Shown one piece after another: positions 9,299-16,894 of a stretch of 64,000 nucleotides of DNA. Location of the stretch: NCBI GenBank assembly GCA_964614655.1, contig CAZTPF010000004.1:1-64000 (forward strand), given 5' to 3'. The position numbers were made by a program, and so were the translations under genes. The stretch is from Casp-actino8 sp964614655. GTDB taxonomy: Bacteria > Actinomycetota > Acidimicrobiia > Acidimicrobiales > Ilumatobacteraceae. How positions within the stretch are numbered: position 1 is the stretch's first letter; each line of letters starts with the position of its first letter. Below the pieces are notes generated by a model. That model did not search any database. It had not been told where the DNA came from and saw only the letters and a list, made by a program, of their open reading frames with translations.

Positions 9299-9305
9299 CG
9301 GCGAG

Positions 9306-10166
9306 GTGCAGTCGGTGGGCCGATCTTGGGACGACGTCGAGATCGCGCGCGTGTTCCGCTCGGCGGTACGAGCGAGTGATCCGCCTCTAGCCGAAGCCGC
9401 ATTCGCCATGTCCGGGCTCGTTCGTCTGGCCATGGTCGAAGGAGGTTTCGGCNNNNNNNNNNNNNNNNNNNNNNNNNNNNNNNNNNNNNNNNNNNNNNNN
9501 NNNNNNNNNNNNNNNNNNNNNNNNNNNNNNNNNNNNNNNNNNNNNNNNNNNNCGTCCGATGTCGACATGGTCGGACAGCTCGCGCGACTCGACGAACTCG
9601 CGGCGGCCGTCGAAGTTCCCACGTCGTTCGGTGTGGTCAGGACGCTCTTCGAATCGGGTCGTTTCCGCGGTGACACCCTCGACTACTACGACCCGCGCAA
9701 TTCTTTCCTCGACGACGTTCTCGATCGAGGTGTCGGAATTCCGATCACCTTGTCGGTCCTCATGATCGAAGTCGCGGCGAGGGTCGGTGTCGAACTTCAG
9801 GGAATCGGACTGCCCGGACATTTCGTGGTCGGCGAACTCGACGGCGTGGCGCGAATTCCGGCTCGATTCTTCGATCCCTTCCACGGTGGGACCGTCCTCG
9901 ACGCCGAAGGCTGTCGAGAACTGGTGAGTCGGCTGGCCGGCGGTCCGGTGGCGATTCCCGCCGAGGCGTGGTACCCGTCGTCGAACGCGTCGATTCTGGA
10001 TCGGATGCTCAACAATCAGAAGGCCTACTGGATGGGTCTCACTCGAACCGGGGACCTCAGTGCCGCGACCGTTCTCGGGGCGGTGATGTGGGCGAGATCG
10101 TGCTTGCCTCACATCGGTGATCGTGAGCGCGGCGAGTGGATGCGGGCGATCGCTCCTCTCAATTGA
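9306..10166 (+). CDS. SirB1-like transglutaminase-fold protein, interrupted by assembly gap
   Basis: The part after the gap is clearly a SirB1/transglutaminase-core-2 family protein (PF13369): YYDPRNSFLDDVLDRGVGIP, SVLMIEVAARVGVELQGIGLPGHFVV and DPFHGG are hallmark segments, and LNNQKAYW follows. The function of this family is not established. The N-terminal part before the gap (VQSVGRSWDDVEIARVF and LAEAAFAMSGLVRLAM) is in the same frame when the gap is taken as exactly 100 nt, but 100 N is a placeholder, so the gap length and frame are unknown. The GTG at 9306 is supported only by the leaderless promoter. The frame continues to 6150 upstream as antisense of other genes and is not real there. 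Confidence 0.75.
   Translation: MQSVGRSWDDVEIARVFRSAVRASDPPLAEAAFAMSGLVRLAMVEGGFGXXXXXXXXXXXXXXXXXXXXXXXXXXXXXXXXXXSDVDMVGQLARLDELAAAVEVPTSFGVVRTLFESGRFRGDTLDYYDPRNSFLDDVLDRGVGIPITLSVLMIEVAARVGVELQGIGLPGHFVVGELDGVARIPARFFDPFHGGTVLDAEGCRELVSRLAGGPVAIPAEAWYPSSNASILDRMLNNQKAYWMGLTRTGDLSAATVLGAVMWARSCLPHIGDRERGEWMRAIAPLN
9453..9552. other. Assembly gap of 100 N
   Basis: A run of exactly 100 N, the standard placeholder for a scaffold join of unknown length, inside the SirB1-like gene. Confidence 0.99.
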
Positions 10167-10219
10167 CGGGTGTCGACCTCCGACTGGCCGGGCGGACGTC
10201 GAGCGATCAGACTGATCGC

Positions 10220-10804
10220 ATGATCGACCCGGTGATCAAACGTTGTCTCGGCCAGATGATGCACGGCGTCCAGGTCGTCGGCGCATCGCACGACGGAGTG
10301 CGCCGGGCCTACACCAGTCATTGGGTGACGCAGGTGAGTTTCGAGGAGCCGGTCCTGATGGCGTCGGTGTCGCCCAAGCACGACACGTTTCCGCTCATGA
10401 TGGCCTCGGGGCGATTCTCGGTGTCGATCCTGGCCGGAGACCAGGTGGCCGCCGGTCAGTACTTCTCGTACCCGGGACGCAAGTTCCACCACATCGCCGA
10501 CGAGTTGCTCACGTCGTGGGGGGCCGACGATCTGCCAGTGGTCGTCGACGCCATCGCCTGGCTACGTTGCGAGATCTTCGACGAGAAGGAGATGTTCGAC
10601 CACCGCCTCGTCTTCGCCCGGGTGACCGAGGTCGACGGCCACCGGCTTCGCGAGGCGCCGCTCACGTATTCGAGCCGTCTCGGTTGGCGAATCGCGGCCG
10701 ACAAGGCCCGTGAGCCCGGCGTGTCGATCCGCGACGCCTTGCTCGAGCGTCTGGCGGCATCGGGAGTGGTCGTCGAGGACTCCGAATCCGACTCCGAGGA
10801 CTAG
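10220..10804 (+). CDS. Flavin reductase-domain protein
   Basis: A 194-residue flavin reductase-like, FMN-binding split-barrel protein (PF01613). Typical segments are HGVQVVGASHDG, the AYTSHWVTQVSFEEPVLMASVSP core and the FSVSILAGDQ strand. Such proteins supply reduced FMN to monooxygenases or act as oxidoreductases themselves; here it could serve the luciferase-like enzyme at 3083-4243, which is speculation. The tail is very acidic (SESDSED). The ATG at 10220 is preferred because CAGACT, a near match to the local -10, is 6 nt upstream; the in-frame extension to 10136 overlaps the preceding gene. Confidence 0.82.
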   Translation: MIDPVIKRCLGQMMHGVQVVGASHDGVRRAYTSHWVTQVSFEEPVLMASVSPKHDTFPLMMASGRFSVSILAGDQVAAGQYFSYPGRKFHHIADELLTSWGADDLPVVVDAIAWLRCEIFDEKEMFDHRLVFARVTEVDGHRLREAPLTYSSRLGWRIAADKAREPGVSIRDALLERLAASGVVVEDSESDSED

Positions 10805-10872
10805 TCCGCTGCCGGTTCCGTCCTCACGGTGTGAACTGTGGCCTCGACCCGGCCGTGGGCACCCGATCTGAC

Positions 10873-10878
10873 TACATT
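10873..10878 (+). promoter_or_regulatory. Putative -10 TACATT for acyl-CoA dehydrogenase
   Basis: TACATT lies 33 nt before the ATG at 10912; the predicted leader contains the ribosome site AGGGGG. Confidence 0.35.
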
Positions 10879-10911
10879 TTCGCCGACGGTTCCGTTCCAC
10901 AAGGGGGATTC

Positions 10912-12120
10912 ATGTCCGCTGCCACCGTGTCCATCTCGGCCGACGAGGCCAAGGTTGCCGAACTGGTCGATCGTCTGTTGACGGAGTACCCGCCGGCCTC
11001 CACCGACCCGGCGACGTTCCTCGGCGCTCAGTTCGATCTCGGACTCGCCTGGGTGCACTTCGAGGAGGGAAACGGAGGTCTCGGCCTCAATCCCAAGCTC
11101 CAGCGCACGATCAACGAACGACTCTCGGCCGCTGGTGCGCCGAACCCGGTGGCACGCAATCCGATCGGTCACGGCATGTGCGGGCCGACGGTCGCAGTCT
11201 GGGGGTCGGCCGAACAAAAGAAGCGCTACCTGCGTCCGTTGTTCACGGGTGAAGAGGTCTGGTGTCAGCTCTTCTCGGAGCCCGGCTCGGGCTCCGACTT
11301 CGCCGGACTGTCGGCCAAGGGTGTGCGCGACGGTGAGGAATGGGTGGTGAACGGCCAGAAGGTCTGGACCACGCTCGCTCACTTGTCGCGTTGGGGCCTT
11401 CTCATCGTCCGTACCGATCCCGAGGCGGTGAAGCACGCCGGTCTGACGGCCTTCGTCGTCGACATGCAGGCGCCCGGGGTGGAAGTTCGTCCGCTGTACC
11501 AGATCACCGGTGAAGCCGAGTTCAACGAGGTGTACTTCACCGACGTTCGTATCTCCCATGCCGAGATGCTCGGCAGCGTCGGCGACGGCTGGCGCGTGTC
11601 GCTCACCACGCTCATGAACGAGCGCGTGTCGATCGGTGGGGCCATCCCGCCGAAGGGCTCGGGTCCGATTCGCGATGCAGTGAAGGTGTGGAAGGGCCTC
11701 TCGGACGAGGCGCGTACTCCGGCCGCCCGTGACGAACTGATGTCGCTCTGGATTCGGGCCGAGCTGCTCCGACTCACGAACATCCGCGCCTCGCAGATGC
11801 GCAAGATGGGCGATCCGGGGCCGGAGGGTTCGATCGCCAAGTTGGCCATGGCCGAACTCAACAAGGACGTGTACTCGTTCGCCGTGACGCTCCTCGGAGC
11901 CGACGGGATGCTGTTCCCGAGCGGCTATCAGATGATCCGACCCGAGCAGGCGATGGGTCTCGAGAATCCGCAGAAGGCGTTCCTGCGGAGCCGGGCGAAC
12001 TCGATCGAAGGCGGCACGAGCGAAGTGATGCGCAACATCCTCGGCGAGCGCGTGCTCGGCCTGCCCGGCGACGTCCGAGTCGATCGTGACGTCGCATGGA
12101 GCAAGGTGCCCCGCAACTGA
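10912..12120 (+). CDS. Acyl-CoA dehydrogenase family protein
   Basis: A 402-residue FAD-dependent acyl-CoA dehydrogenase. FAD/substrate segments include CQLFSEPGSGSDFAGL, WVVNGQKVWTT and, near the C terminus, RSRANSIEGGTSEVMRN, which contains the GGT-SE flavin-contact motif. It is expected to introduce a 2,3 double bond in an acyl-CoA and pass electrons to ETF. The chain length or branched substrate is not determinable. The ATG at 10912 is preceded by AGGGGG; the upstream in-frame GTG at 10831 is rejected. Its TGA directly abuts the stop of the convergent membrane-protein gene. Confidence 0.93.
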   Translation: MSAATVSISADEAKVAELVDRLLTEYPPASTDPATFLGAQFDLGLAWVHFEEGNGGLGLNPKLQRTINERLSAAGAPNPVARNPIGHGMCGPTVAVWGSAEQKKRYLRPLFTGEEVWCQLFSEPGSGSDFAGLSAKGVRDGEEWVVNGQKVWTTLAHLSRWGLLIVRTDPEAVKHAGLTAFVVDMQAPGVEVRPLYQITGEAEFNEVYFTDVRISHAEMLGSVGDGWRVSLTTLMNERVSIGGAIPPKGSGPIRDAVKVWKGLSDEARTPAARDELMSLWIRAELLRLTNIRASQMRKMGDPGPEGSIAKLAMAELNKDVYSFAVTLLGADGMLFPSGYQMIRPEQAMGLENPQKAFLRSRANSIEGGTSEVMRNILGERVLGLPGDVRVDRDVAWSKVPRN

Positions 12121-12531
12121 TCAGCTGCCGGTGCCGAGAAGGGCGCCGACGAACAGAGCGGCGAGTGACGTGAGCAAACCGATTGCGCCTCCGAGCGCGA
12201 GGGCCAACTTGGTGCGACCGATCGAATGGACCGCCGCGCTCGCGCCGGCGACGACGGCCAGCACCACGTGGACACCCACCGTGGCTTGATACGAGGTCGA
12301 CTGTTCGTTGATGGAGATGTCGACGATGCTCCACATCCCGGTGACCACCAGAACGGCGAAAGCCGGCCAGGCGACCGATCCGAAGGCACGAGCGGCGACC
12401 CGCGTCGTCTCGGGAGCGGCCCGCCGAAGGCGAGGGACCAGTCCGGACATCACGATCTGGCCTCCGACCCAGACCGATGCGGCGAGGACGTGAAGAAAGA
12501 GGCGAACGGTGTCGGCGGTGGGGGAGAGCAT
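12121..12531 (-). CDS. Four-TM integral membrane protein, CopD-like
   Basis: A 136-residue protein with four predicted membrane helices (about residues 9-30, 48-70, 78-103 and 108-133). The first helix carries LFLHVLAASVWVGGQIV, the His-containing helix typical of the CopD/DUF2269-like family whose other members act in copper resistance or bind haem. The second helix has the segment WPAFAVLVVTGMWSI. Function is otherwise unknown; there is no adjacent copper gene. It ends tail-to-tail against the acyl-CoA dehydrogenase gene. Confidence 0.7.
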   Translation of the reverse strand: MLSPTADTVRLFLHVLAASVWVGGQIVMSGLVPRLRRAAPETTRVAARAFGSVAWPAFAVLVVTGMWSIVDISINEQSTSYQATVGVHVVLAVVAGASAAVHSIGRTKLALALGGAIGLLTSLAALFVGALLGTGS

Positions 12532-12595
12532 GCGATGAGCGTGTCAGATCGTCGGCTGTCGCGCCAGACGAGAGTTGTCAGGTGAGCGCGGCCTC

Positions 12596-13630
12596 TCAGT
12601 CGGCGAGGGCGGCGAGGATGTCGCTCGCGGCCAGAGTCCGATCGTCGGCCGGTGGGCGGCTCGACAGTCCGGCACCGCTCATCACCGTGACTGCGGCGTC
12701 GATGGCGTTCTGCAGATCGCGCAGGTTGCGGGGCGGGGGGAAGTATTCGTCCTCGTCGGTGAAATCGACTCGTTCGACGCCGAGGCGAGGGTCGAGTCGA
12801 GCGACGACTTCGTTCACGACTTCCTCGGGTGCCGAGGCGCCGGCCGTCACGCCGACGACACCGGTGAGATCGTCGGGAAGTTCGTCGGCCTCGTTCACCC
12901 GAAGGACTCGCGGGCAACCGGCTTCGACGGCCAGCCGCTCCAGGGCTCGGGTGTTCGACGAGTTCGCCGAGCCGATCACGACGACGGCGTCACAGGAGGG
13001 GACCATCTGCATGAGCGCCGATTGCCGATTGGTGGTCGCGAAGCAGAGGTCGCTTCGGCCGGGCGTCCAGACCTCCGGGAATCGTTCGCGAACTCGGACG
13101 GCGACTCCTTCCCAGTCGCGATGCGACAAGGTCGTCTGCGCGAGAAGGGCCACCGGCTCGGCGAAATCGGGAAGGGCGTCGACGTCGTCGATCGTCTCGA
13201 CGCGAGATATCGCATGCGGTGCGACCGCCATGGTGCCGACGGCTTCCTCGTGGCCCTCGTGCCCGACGTACACGACTCGATAGCCCTTGCCGGCGCGAAC
13301 CTTGACCTCGTGGTGAACCTTGGTCACGAGTGGACAGACGGAGTCCACCACGACCGATCCGCGTCGACGCGCTTCGTCCACCACTTCCGGTGCCGAACCA
13401 TGGGCCGACAACATGACGGGCCGACCGACGGGAACCGACGAGATGTCGTCGACGAACACCACGCCGAGTCGCTCGAATCGTTCGACGATCAGTTTGTTGT
13501 GGACGATCTCGTGGTAGCAGTACACCGGCGCCGGGTAGGAGCGAACCATCCATGCCAGCGCCTTGATCGCCATCTCGACCCCGGCGCAGAAGCCGCGAGG
13601 ACTGGCGAGCAGCACGCGATCGACGGCCAT
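12596..13630 (-). CDS. ispH: 4-hydroxy-3-methylbut-2-enyl diphosphate reductase (IspH/LytB)
   Basis: Last enzyme of the MEP isoprenoid pathway, converting HMBPP to IPP and DMAPP with a 4Fe-4S cluster in the cytoplasm. It is 344 residues, somewhat longer than E. coli IspH, with all three cluster cysteines visible: PRGFCAGVEMA, VDSVCPLVTKVH and RSDLCFATTN. The conserved active-site segments HEIVHN and VIGSANSSNT are present. The ATG at 13630 starts the conserved MAVDRVLLASPRGFC and sits 6 nt after a TATCCT -10 on the minus strand; the extension to 13675 is not conserved-looking. It is divergent from the radical-SAM gene (43 bp). Confidence 0.97.
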   Translation of the reverse strand: MAVDRVLLASPRGFCAGVEMAIKALAWMVRSYPAPVYCYHEIVHNKLIVERFERLGVVFVDDISSVPVGRPVMLSAHGSAPEVVDEARRRGSVVVDSVCPLVTKVHHEVKVRAGKGYRVVYVGHEGHEEAVGTMAVAPHAISRVETIDDVDALPDFAEPVALLAQTTLSHRDWEGVAVRVRERFPEVWTPGRSDLCFATTNRQSALMQMVPSCDAVVVIGSANSSNTRALERLAVEAGCPRVLRVNEADELPDDLTGVVGVTAGASAPEEVVNEVVARLDPRLGVERVDFTDEDEYFPPPRNLRDLQNAIDAAVTVMSGAGLSSRPPADDRTLAASDILAALAD

Positions 13631-13636
13631 GGGTCG

Positions 13637-13642
13637 AGGATA
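13637..13642 (-). promoter_or_regulatory. Leaderless -10 TATCCT for ispH
   Basis: Minus-strand TATCCT ends 6 nt before the ispH ATG at 13630, without a ribosome site. Confidence 0.6.
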
Positions 13643-13661
13643 ACGGCGCGGTCGTCGTCGG

Positions 13662-13667
13662 TAGCCT
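13662..13667 (+). promoter_or_regulatory. Leaderless -10 TAGCCT for radical-SAM/der operon
   Basis: TAGCCT ends 6 nt before the ATG at 13674, without a ribosome site. It faces away from the ispH -10 only 19 bp distant. Confidence 0.55.
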
Positions 13668-13673
13668 GACCAC

Positions 13674-15083
13674 ATGACGGTCGGCCATCACGGACCTCTT
13701 GTGGTGGCAGTCACACCCGGCTCACCGGCCGAACGGGCCGGTCTGCTTCCGGGCGACGAAGTCGTCTCACTCGATGGAGTGTCTCCACGCGACATCATCG
13801 AATGGAGGCTCCTGACCGACGTCGCCGACGTCGAGCTCGAAGTTCGTCGCGGTGGAGTCGAGACGACGATCGCCGTCGACAAGACCGAAGGGGAGCCGCT
13901 CGGCGCCGAAGTGGCCAGCGCGCTTTTCGATCGAGTGCGTACGTGCGACAACCACTGTCCGTTCTGCTTCATCTACCAGTTGCCGACCGGCCTTCGTCCC
14001 AGCCTCTACGTGAAGGACGACGACTACCGATTGAGTTTTCTCTACGGAAATTTCACGACTCTCACCCGTTTCACCGAAGCCGATCTCGAACGAGTGGTGA
14101 CCGAAGGGCTGTCGCCGTTGAACGTCAGCATCCATGCGACCGACCCGGACGTTCGGGTCGCGCTGCTCCGTAACAAACGCGGCGCCACGAGCCTGCGCTG
14201 GCTGTCCCAGCTGCTCGATCACGGGATCACCGTGAACGGGCAGATCGTCGTGTGTCCGGGGATCAACGACGGATCCGTACTCGAGGACACCATGGTCGGA
14301 ATTCTCGATCGCTATCCGTCGCTGGCTCACGTGGCGGTGGTGCCCCTCGGAATCAGCCGCTTCAATCGTGAGGAGTCGATGCGCCTTCACTCGATCGACG
14401 AGGCACGACGGGTCGTGGAGATCGTCGACGAGTGGCAGCGACGCTTCCTCGACGTACTCGGACGTCGACTGGTGTTCGCCTCCGACGAGTACTACTTGAT
14501 GGCCGATCGACCGTTCCCGCCCGGTGAGAACTACGACGGTTTCCCGATGCACGAGGACGGGGTCGGAATGGTACGGACCTTCGAGTGGGAGTTCACTGGT
14601 CGTCTCGAGTCTCCGACCGGACCACAGAGCGGCTTCTTCGCCGCCATCGACGGCGCGCCGGCCGAGGGCTACCGGGCCGTTCGCAACCCGGCTGCCGACA
14701 CCGGACTGCGCGGTCGCTCGGGTGCGTCGGGTCTGGCGATCCGCCCGTCGCGACGTGCACCCGTCGCGATCCTGACCGGGGAGTACGGTGCTCGTGTGCT
14801 CGAACCCCTCGTCGCGTCACTCGCGCGCCCCGACGTCAGAGTGGTGCCGGTGGTGAACGAGTTCTTCGGCGGAAACACCTCGGTGGCCGGTCTCATGGTG
14901 GGTGCCGATCTGGCGCGAGAGCTCGAACGCCAACCCGAAGGGCATCGTTATCTTCTTCCCGACGTCTGTCTCTCCGACGGTCGGTTCCTCGACGGAACTT
15001 CGATCGACGATCTGCCCCGGCCGGTCGAAGTCGTGGCGACCGACGGCATCGCCTTGCGGCGCGCCCTGGAGGTTTTGTCATGA
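13674..15083 (+). CDS. PDZ-radical SAM-DUF512 protein
   Basis: A 469-residue protein of the putative radical-SAM/DUF512 family (TIGR03279 type), function unknown. Order: PDZ-like domain (residues about 8-60, VTPGSPAERAGLLPGDEVVSL), radical-SAM core with the cluster motif C-x3-C-x2-C in TCDNHCPFCFIY (about 90-100), then the DUF512 C-terminal domain (about 270-469, PTGPQSGFFAAI and FFGGNTSVAGLM). The first cysteine spacing matches canonical radical-SAM CxxxCxxC. Its stop overlaps the der start (ATGA at 15080-15083). Association with the ribosome-assembly GTPase Der hints at an RNA or ribosome role, which is inference. Confidence 0.9.
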   Translation: MTVGHHGPLVVAVTPGSPAERAGLLPGDEVVSLDGVSPRDIIEWRLLTDVADVELEVRRGGVETTIAVDKTEGEPLGAEVASALFDRVRTCDNHCPFCFIYQLPTGLRPSLYVKDDDYRLSFLYGNFTTLTRFTEADLERVVTEGLSPLNVSIHATDPDVRVALLRNKRGATSLRWLSQLLDHGITVNGQIVVCPGINDGSVLEDTMVGILDRYPSLAHVAVVPLGISRFNREESMRLHSIDEARRVVEIVDEWQRRFLDVLGRRLVFASDEYYLMADRPFPPGENYDGFPMHEDGVGMVRTFEWEFTGRLESPTGPQSGFFAAIDGAPAEGYRAVRNPAADTGLRGRSGASGLAIRPSRRAPVAILTGEYGARVLEPLVASLARPDVRVVPVVNEFFGGNTSVAGLMVGADLARELERQPEGHRYLLPDVCLSDGRFLDGTSIDDLPRPVEVVATDGIALRRALEVLS

Positions 15084-16435
15084 CGAAAACGGTCGAAGCC
15101 GGGATCGATCCGACCGTCGTCATCGTCGGTCGGCCCAACGTGGGGAAGAGCACGCTCTTCAATCGCATCGTCGGTGAGCAGGTGGCGATCGTCGAGGACC
15201 GTCCGGGTGTCACTCGCGACCGAAAGGAGGCGCCGGCCGAATGGCTCGGCAACCACTTCGTCCTCGTCGACACCGGAGGCTGGTTGCCATCGGGTTCCGA
15301 ACTCGACGCCAAGGTCAGTCGGCAGGTGGAGGCGGCTGTGAAGGCCGCCCATCTCGTCCTGTTCGTCGTCGACGGTTCCGTGGGAGTGACCGACGAGGAC
15401 GCGTCGGTCGCGGCCTGGATTCGTCGGAGTGACGTCCCGGTCCTTCTGGTCGTCAACAAGGCCGACAACGATCGGCGCGAGTCGGACCGGTGGGAGTTCA
15501 TGTCGCTCGGAGTCGGTGAGCCGATTCCGGTGAGCGCTCTGCACGGCCGGCGGGCCGGTGATCTTCTCGACGAGGTCGTGGCCCGGCTTCCGGTGCGAGA
15601 GGAGCTCGACGCTCCGGTACCGGACGACATCGTGGACCACATTGCGAACGACACGGGCGAGAAGCCACCGAGAGTTGCGCTCGTCGGTCGCCCGAACGTG
15701 GGCAAGAGCACGCTGTTCAATCGCCTGGTCGGGGAGGACCGGTCGGTCGTCCACGACATGCCCGGCACGACGCGCGACTCGATCGACACGTTGGTCGAGA
15801 CCGAGGACGGGCCGGTCGTCTTCGTCGACACCGCCGGCATGCGACGTCGTTCCCGTATCGACGATTCGGCCGAGTACTACTCGCTCGTGCGTGCGCTTCG
15901 AGCCGTCGACGACGCCGATGTCGCGTTGCTCGTGATCGACGCCACCGAAGGTGTGACGGCTCAGGATCAGCGTCTCGTCGAGCGCATCGACGCCTCGGGC
16001 TGCCCGATCGTGGTTCTGTTGAACAAGTGGGAACTCGTGGACGTGGGCGAGGATCGTGCCCATGTCGAATCCGAGGTGCGTCGCAAACTCCATTTCCTCG
16101 GCGACGCTCCGGTGCTCAAGATCTCGGCGCTCACAGGCAAAGGAGTGCACAAGTTGCGTCCGGTGCTGCAGGAGTCGATCACGCAATATCACCGACGTGT
16201 TCCCACGCGTGACGTGAACAAGGTGATCGCCGAAGCCCAACAGCGGCAGCCGGCCGCCGGCGGCGCTCGCGTCATGTACGCGTTGCAGGGTGCCACCGAT
16301 CCCCCCACGTTCACCTTGTTCGTCAATCGCGAGATCGCCCCGCCCTACCTCCGTTATCTCGAACGCAGCATCCGCGAGGCGTTCGGATTCGGGTCGACGC
16401 CGATCAAGATGCGCGTGCGCAAGAGGAACGAGTGA
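15080..16435 (+). CDS. der: Ribosome-assembly GTPase Der (EngA)
   Basis: A double GTPase needed for 50S subunit maturation. It is 451 residues with two tandem G domains, each with a perfect G1 GRPNVGKSTLFNR (residues about 17 and 203). G3 motifs are DTGGW and DTAGMRR; G4 motifs are NKAD and NKWE. The C-terminal KH-like domain ends with the conserved IKMRVRKRN. The start is the ATG overlapping the preceding stop (ATGA); translational coupling with the radical-SAM gene is likely. The frame extends upstream to 14585 without homology, inside that gene. Confidence 0.98.
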   Translation: MTKTVEAGIDPTVVIVGRPNVGKSTLFNRIVGEQVAIVEDRPGVTRDRKEAPAEWLGNHFVLVDTGGWLPSGSELDAKVSRQVEAAVKAAHLVLFVVDGSVGVTDEDASVAAWIRRSDVPVLLVVNKADNDRRESDRWEFMSLGVGEPIPVSALHGRRAGDLLDEVVARLPVREELDAPVPDDIVDHIANDTGEKPPRVALVGRPNVGKSTLFNRLVGEDRSVVHDMPGTTRDSIDTLVETEDGPVVFVDTAGMRRRSRIDDSAEYYSLVRALRAVDDADVALLVIDATEGVTAQDQRLVERIDASGCPIVVLLNKWELVDVGEDRAHVESEVRRKLHFLGDAPVLKISALTGKGVHKLRPVLQESITQYHRRVPTRDVNKVIAEAQQRQPAAGGARVMYALQGATDPPTFTLFVNREIAPPYLRYLERSIREAFGFGSTPIKMRVRKRNE

Positions 16436-16436
16436 C

Positions 16437-16700
16437 GTGCCGTTCTGTGAGGACTGTGCCAAGTACTGGGCGCCGAGTGCCATGGGCGCCGACGGAACCT
16501 GTCCGTCGTGCGATCGTCCGCTCGACGAGCCCGTGATCGCGGCCACGACTCCTCGCCGGCGGGTGACCGCCGACGACCTCGATCTGAAGAAATTGGCCGG
16601 AGCCGGGGGAGACGATCCGGCGGCCCCATGGCATTTCAAACTTCTGGTCACCGGTGTGGTGTTGTACGTCGGTTGGCGCATCGTCGACCTGTTCATCTGA
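16437..16700 (+). CDS. Small zinc-ribbon protein with C-terminal membrane helix
   Basis: An 87-residue protein starting with GTG 1 nt after the der stop. The N-terminal half is a zinc-ribbon-like FCEDCAKYW ... GTCPSCDRPL, with two CxxC pairs. Residues about 63-86 (WHFKLLVTGVVLYVGWRIVDLF) are one hydrophobic helix, so it is likely tail-anchored with the ribbon in the cytoplasm. The function is unknown. Position in the operon right after der suggests co-expression. No alternative upstream start is plausible, as that would overlap der extensively. Confidence 0.72.
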   Translation: MPFCEDCAKYWAPSAMGADGTCPSCDRPLDEPVIAATTPRRRVTADDLDLKKLAGAGGDDPAAPWHFKLLVTGVVLYVGWRIVDLFI

Positions 16701-16734
16701 TCGCTGCACTCGATCGAAACCGCCCGACCGGGGG

Positions 16735-16740
16735 TAGAGT
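16735..16740 (+). promoter_or_regulatory. Putative -10 TAGAGT for tRNA-Pro
   Basis: TAGAGT lies 34 nt before the mature tRNA 5' end; the intervening leader holds a perfect 12-bp palindrome CTCTCCGGAGAG (16752-16763). No good -35 is seen. Confidence 0.4.
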
Positions 16741-16774
16741 TCGAACGCCCTCTCTCCGGAGAGTGGTGACATAG

Positions 16775-16848
16775 CGGGCTGTGGCGCAGCTTGGTAGCGC
16801 GCTTGACTGGGGGTCAAGAGGTCGCAGGTTCAAGTCCTGTCAGCCCGA
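16775..16848 (+). tRNA. tRNA-Pro (GGG anticodon)
   Basis: A 74-nt cloverleaf read by eye. The acceptor stem is CGGGCTG/CAGCCCG with discriminator A at 16848. The D arm is GCGC-AGCTTGGTA-GCGC. The anticodon stem is CTTGA/TCAAG around loop CTGGGGG, giving anticodon GGG. The T arm is CAGG-TTCAAGT-CCTG. CCA is not encoded. It decodes CCC (and possibly CCU). It is followed 46 bp later by the acyl-CoA synthetase start. Confidence 0.95.
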
Positions 16849-16881
16849 CGAGAAGCACCCGACGACGAAGGGAGTGGCGAC

Positions 16882-16887
16882 TACCGT
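16882..16887 (+). promoter_or_regulatory. Leaderless -10 TACCGT for ADP-forming acyl-CoA synthetase
   Basis: TACCGT ends 7 nt before the ATG at 16895, supporting that start over in-frame GTG codons at 16874 and 16886. Confidence 0.5.
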
Positions 16888-16894
16888 GGTCGTC

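Noticed and set aside
6150..10166. A 1338-codon plus-strand open frame
   Set aside because: Arg/Gly/Ser-rich shadow of GDPD/ALDH/acyl-CoA synthetase and N run; only the part after 9306 is a real SirB1-like gene.
16781..16894. N-terminal extension of the ADP-forming ligase through tRNA-Pro
   Set aside because: The DNA is a tRNA gene; a leaderless promoter supports the ATG at 16895.
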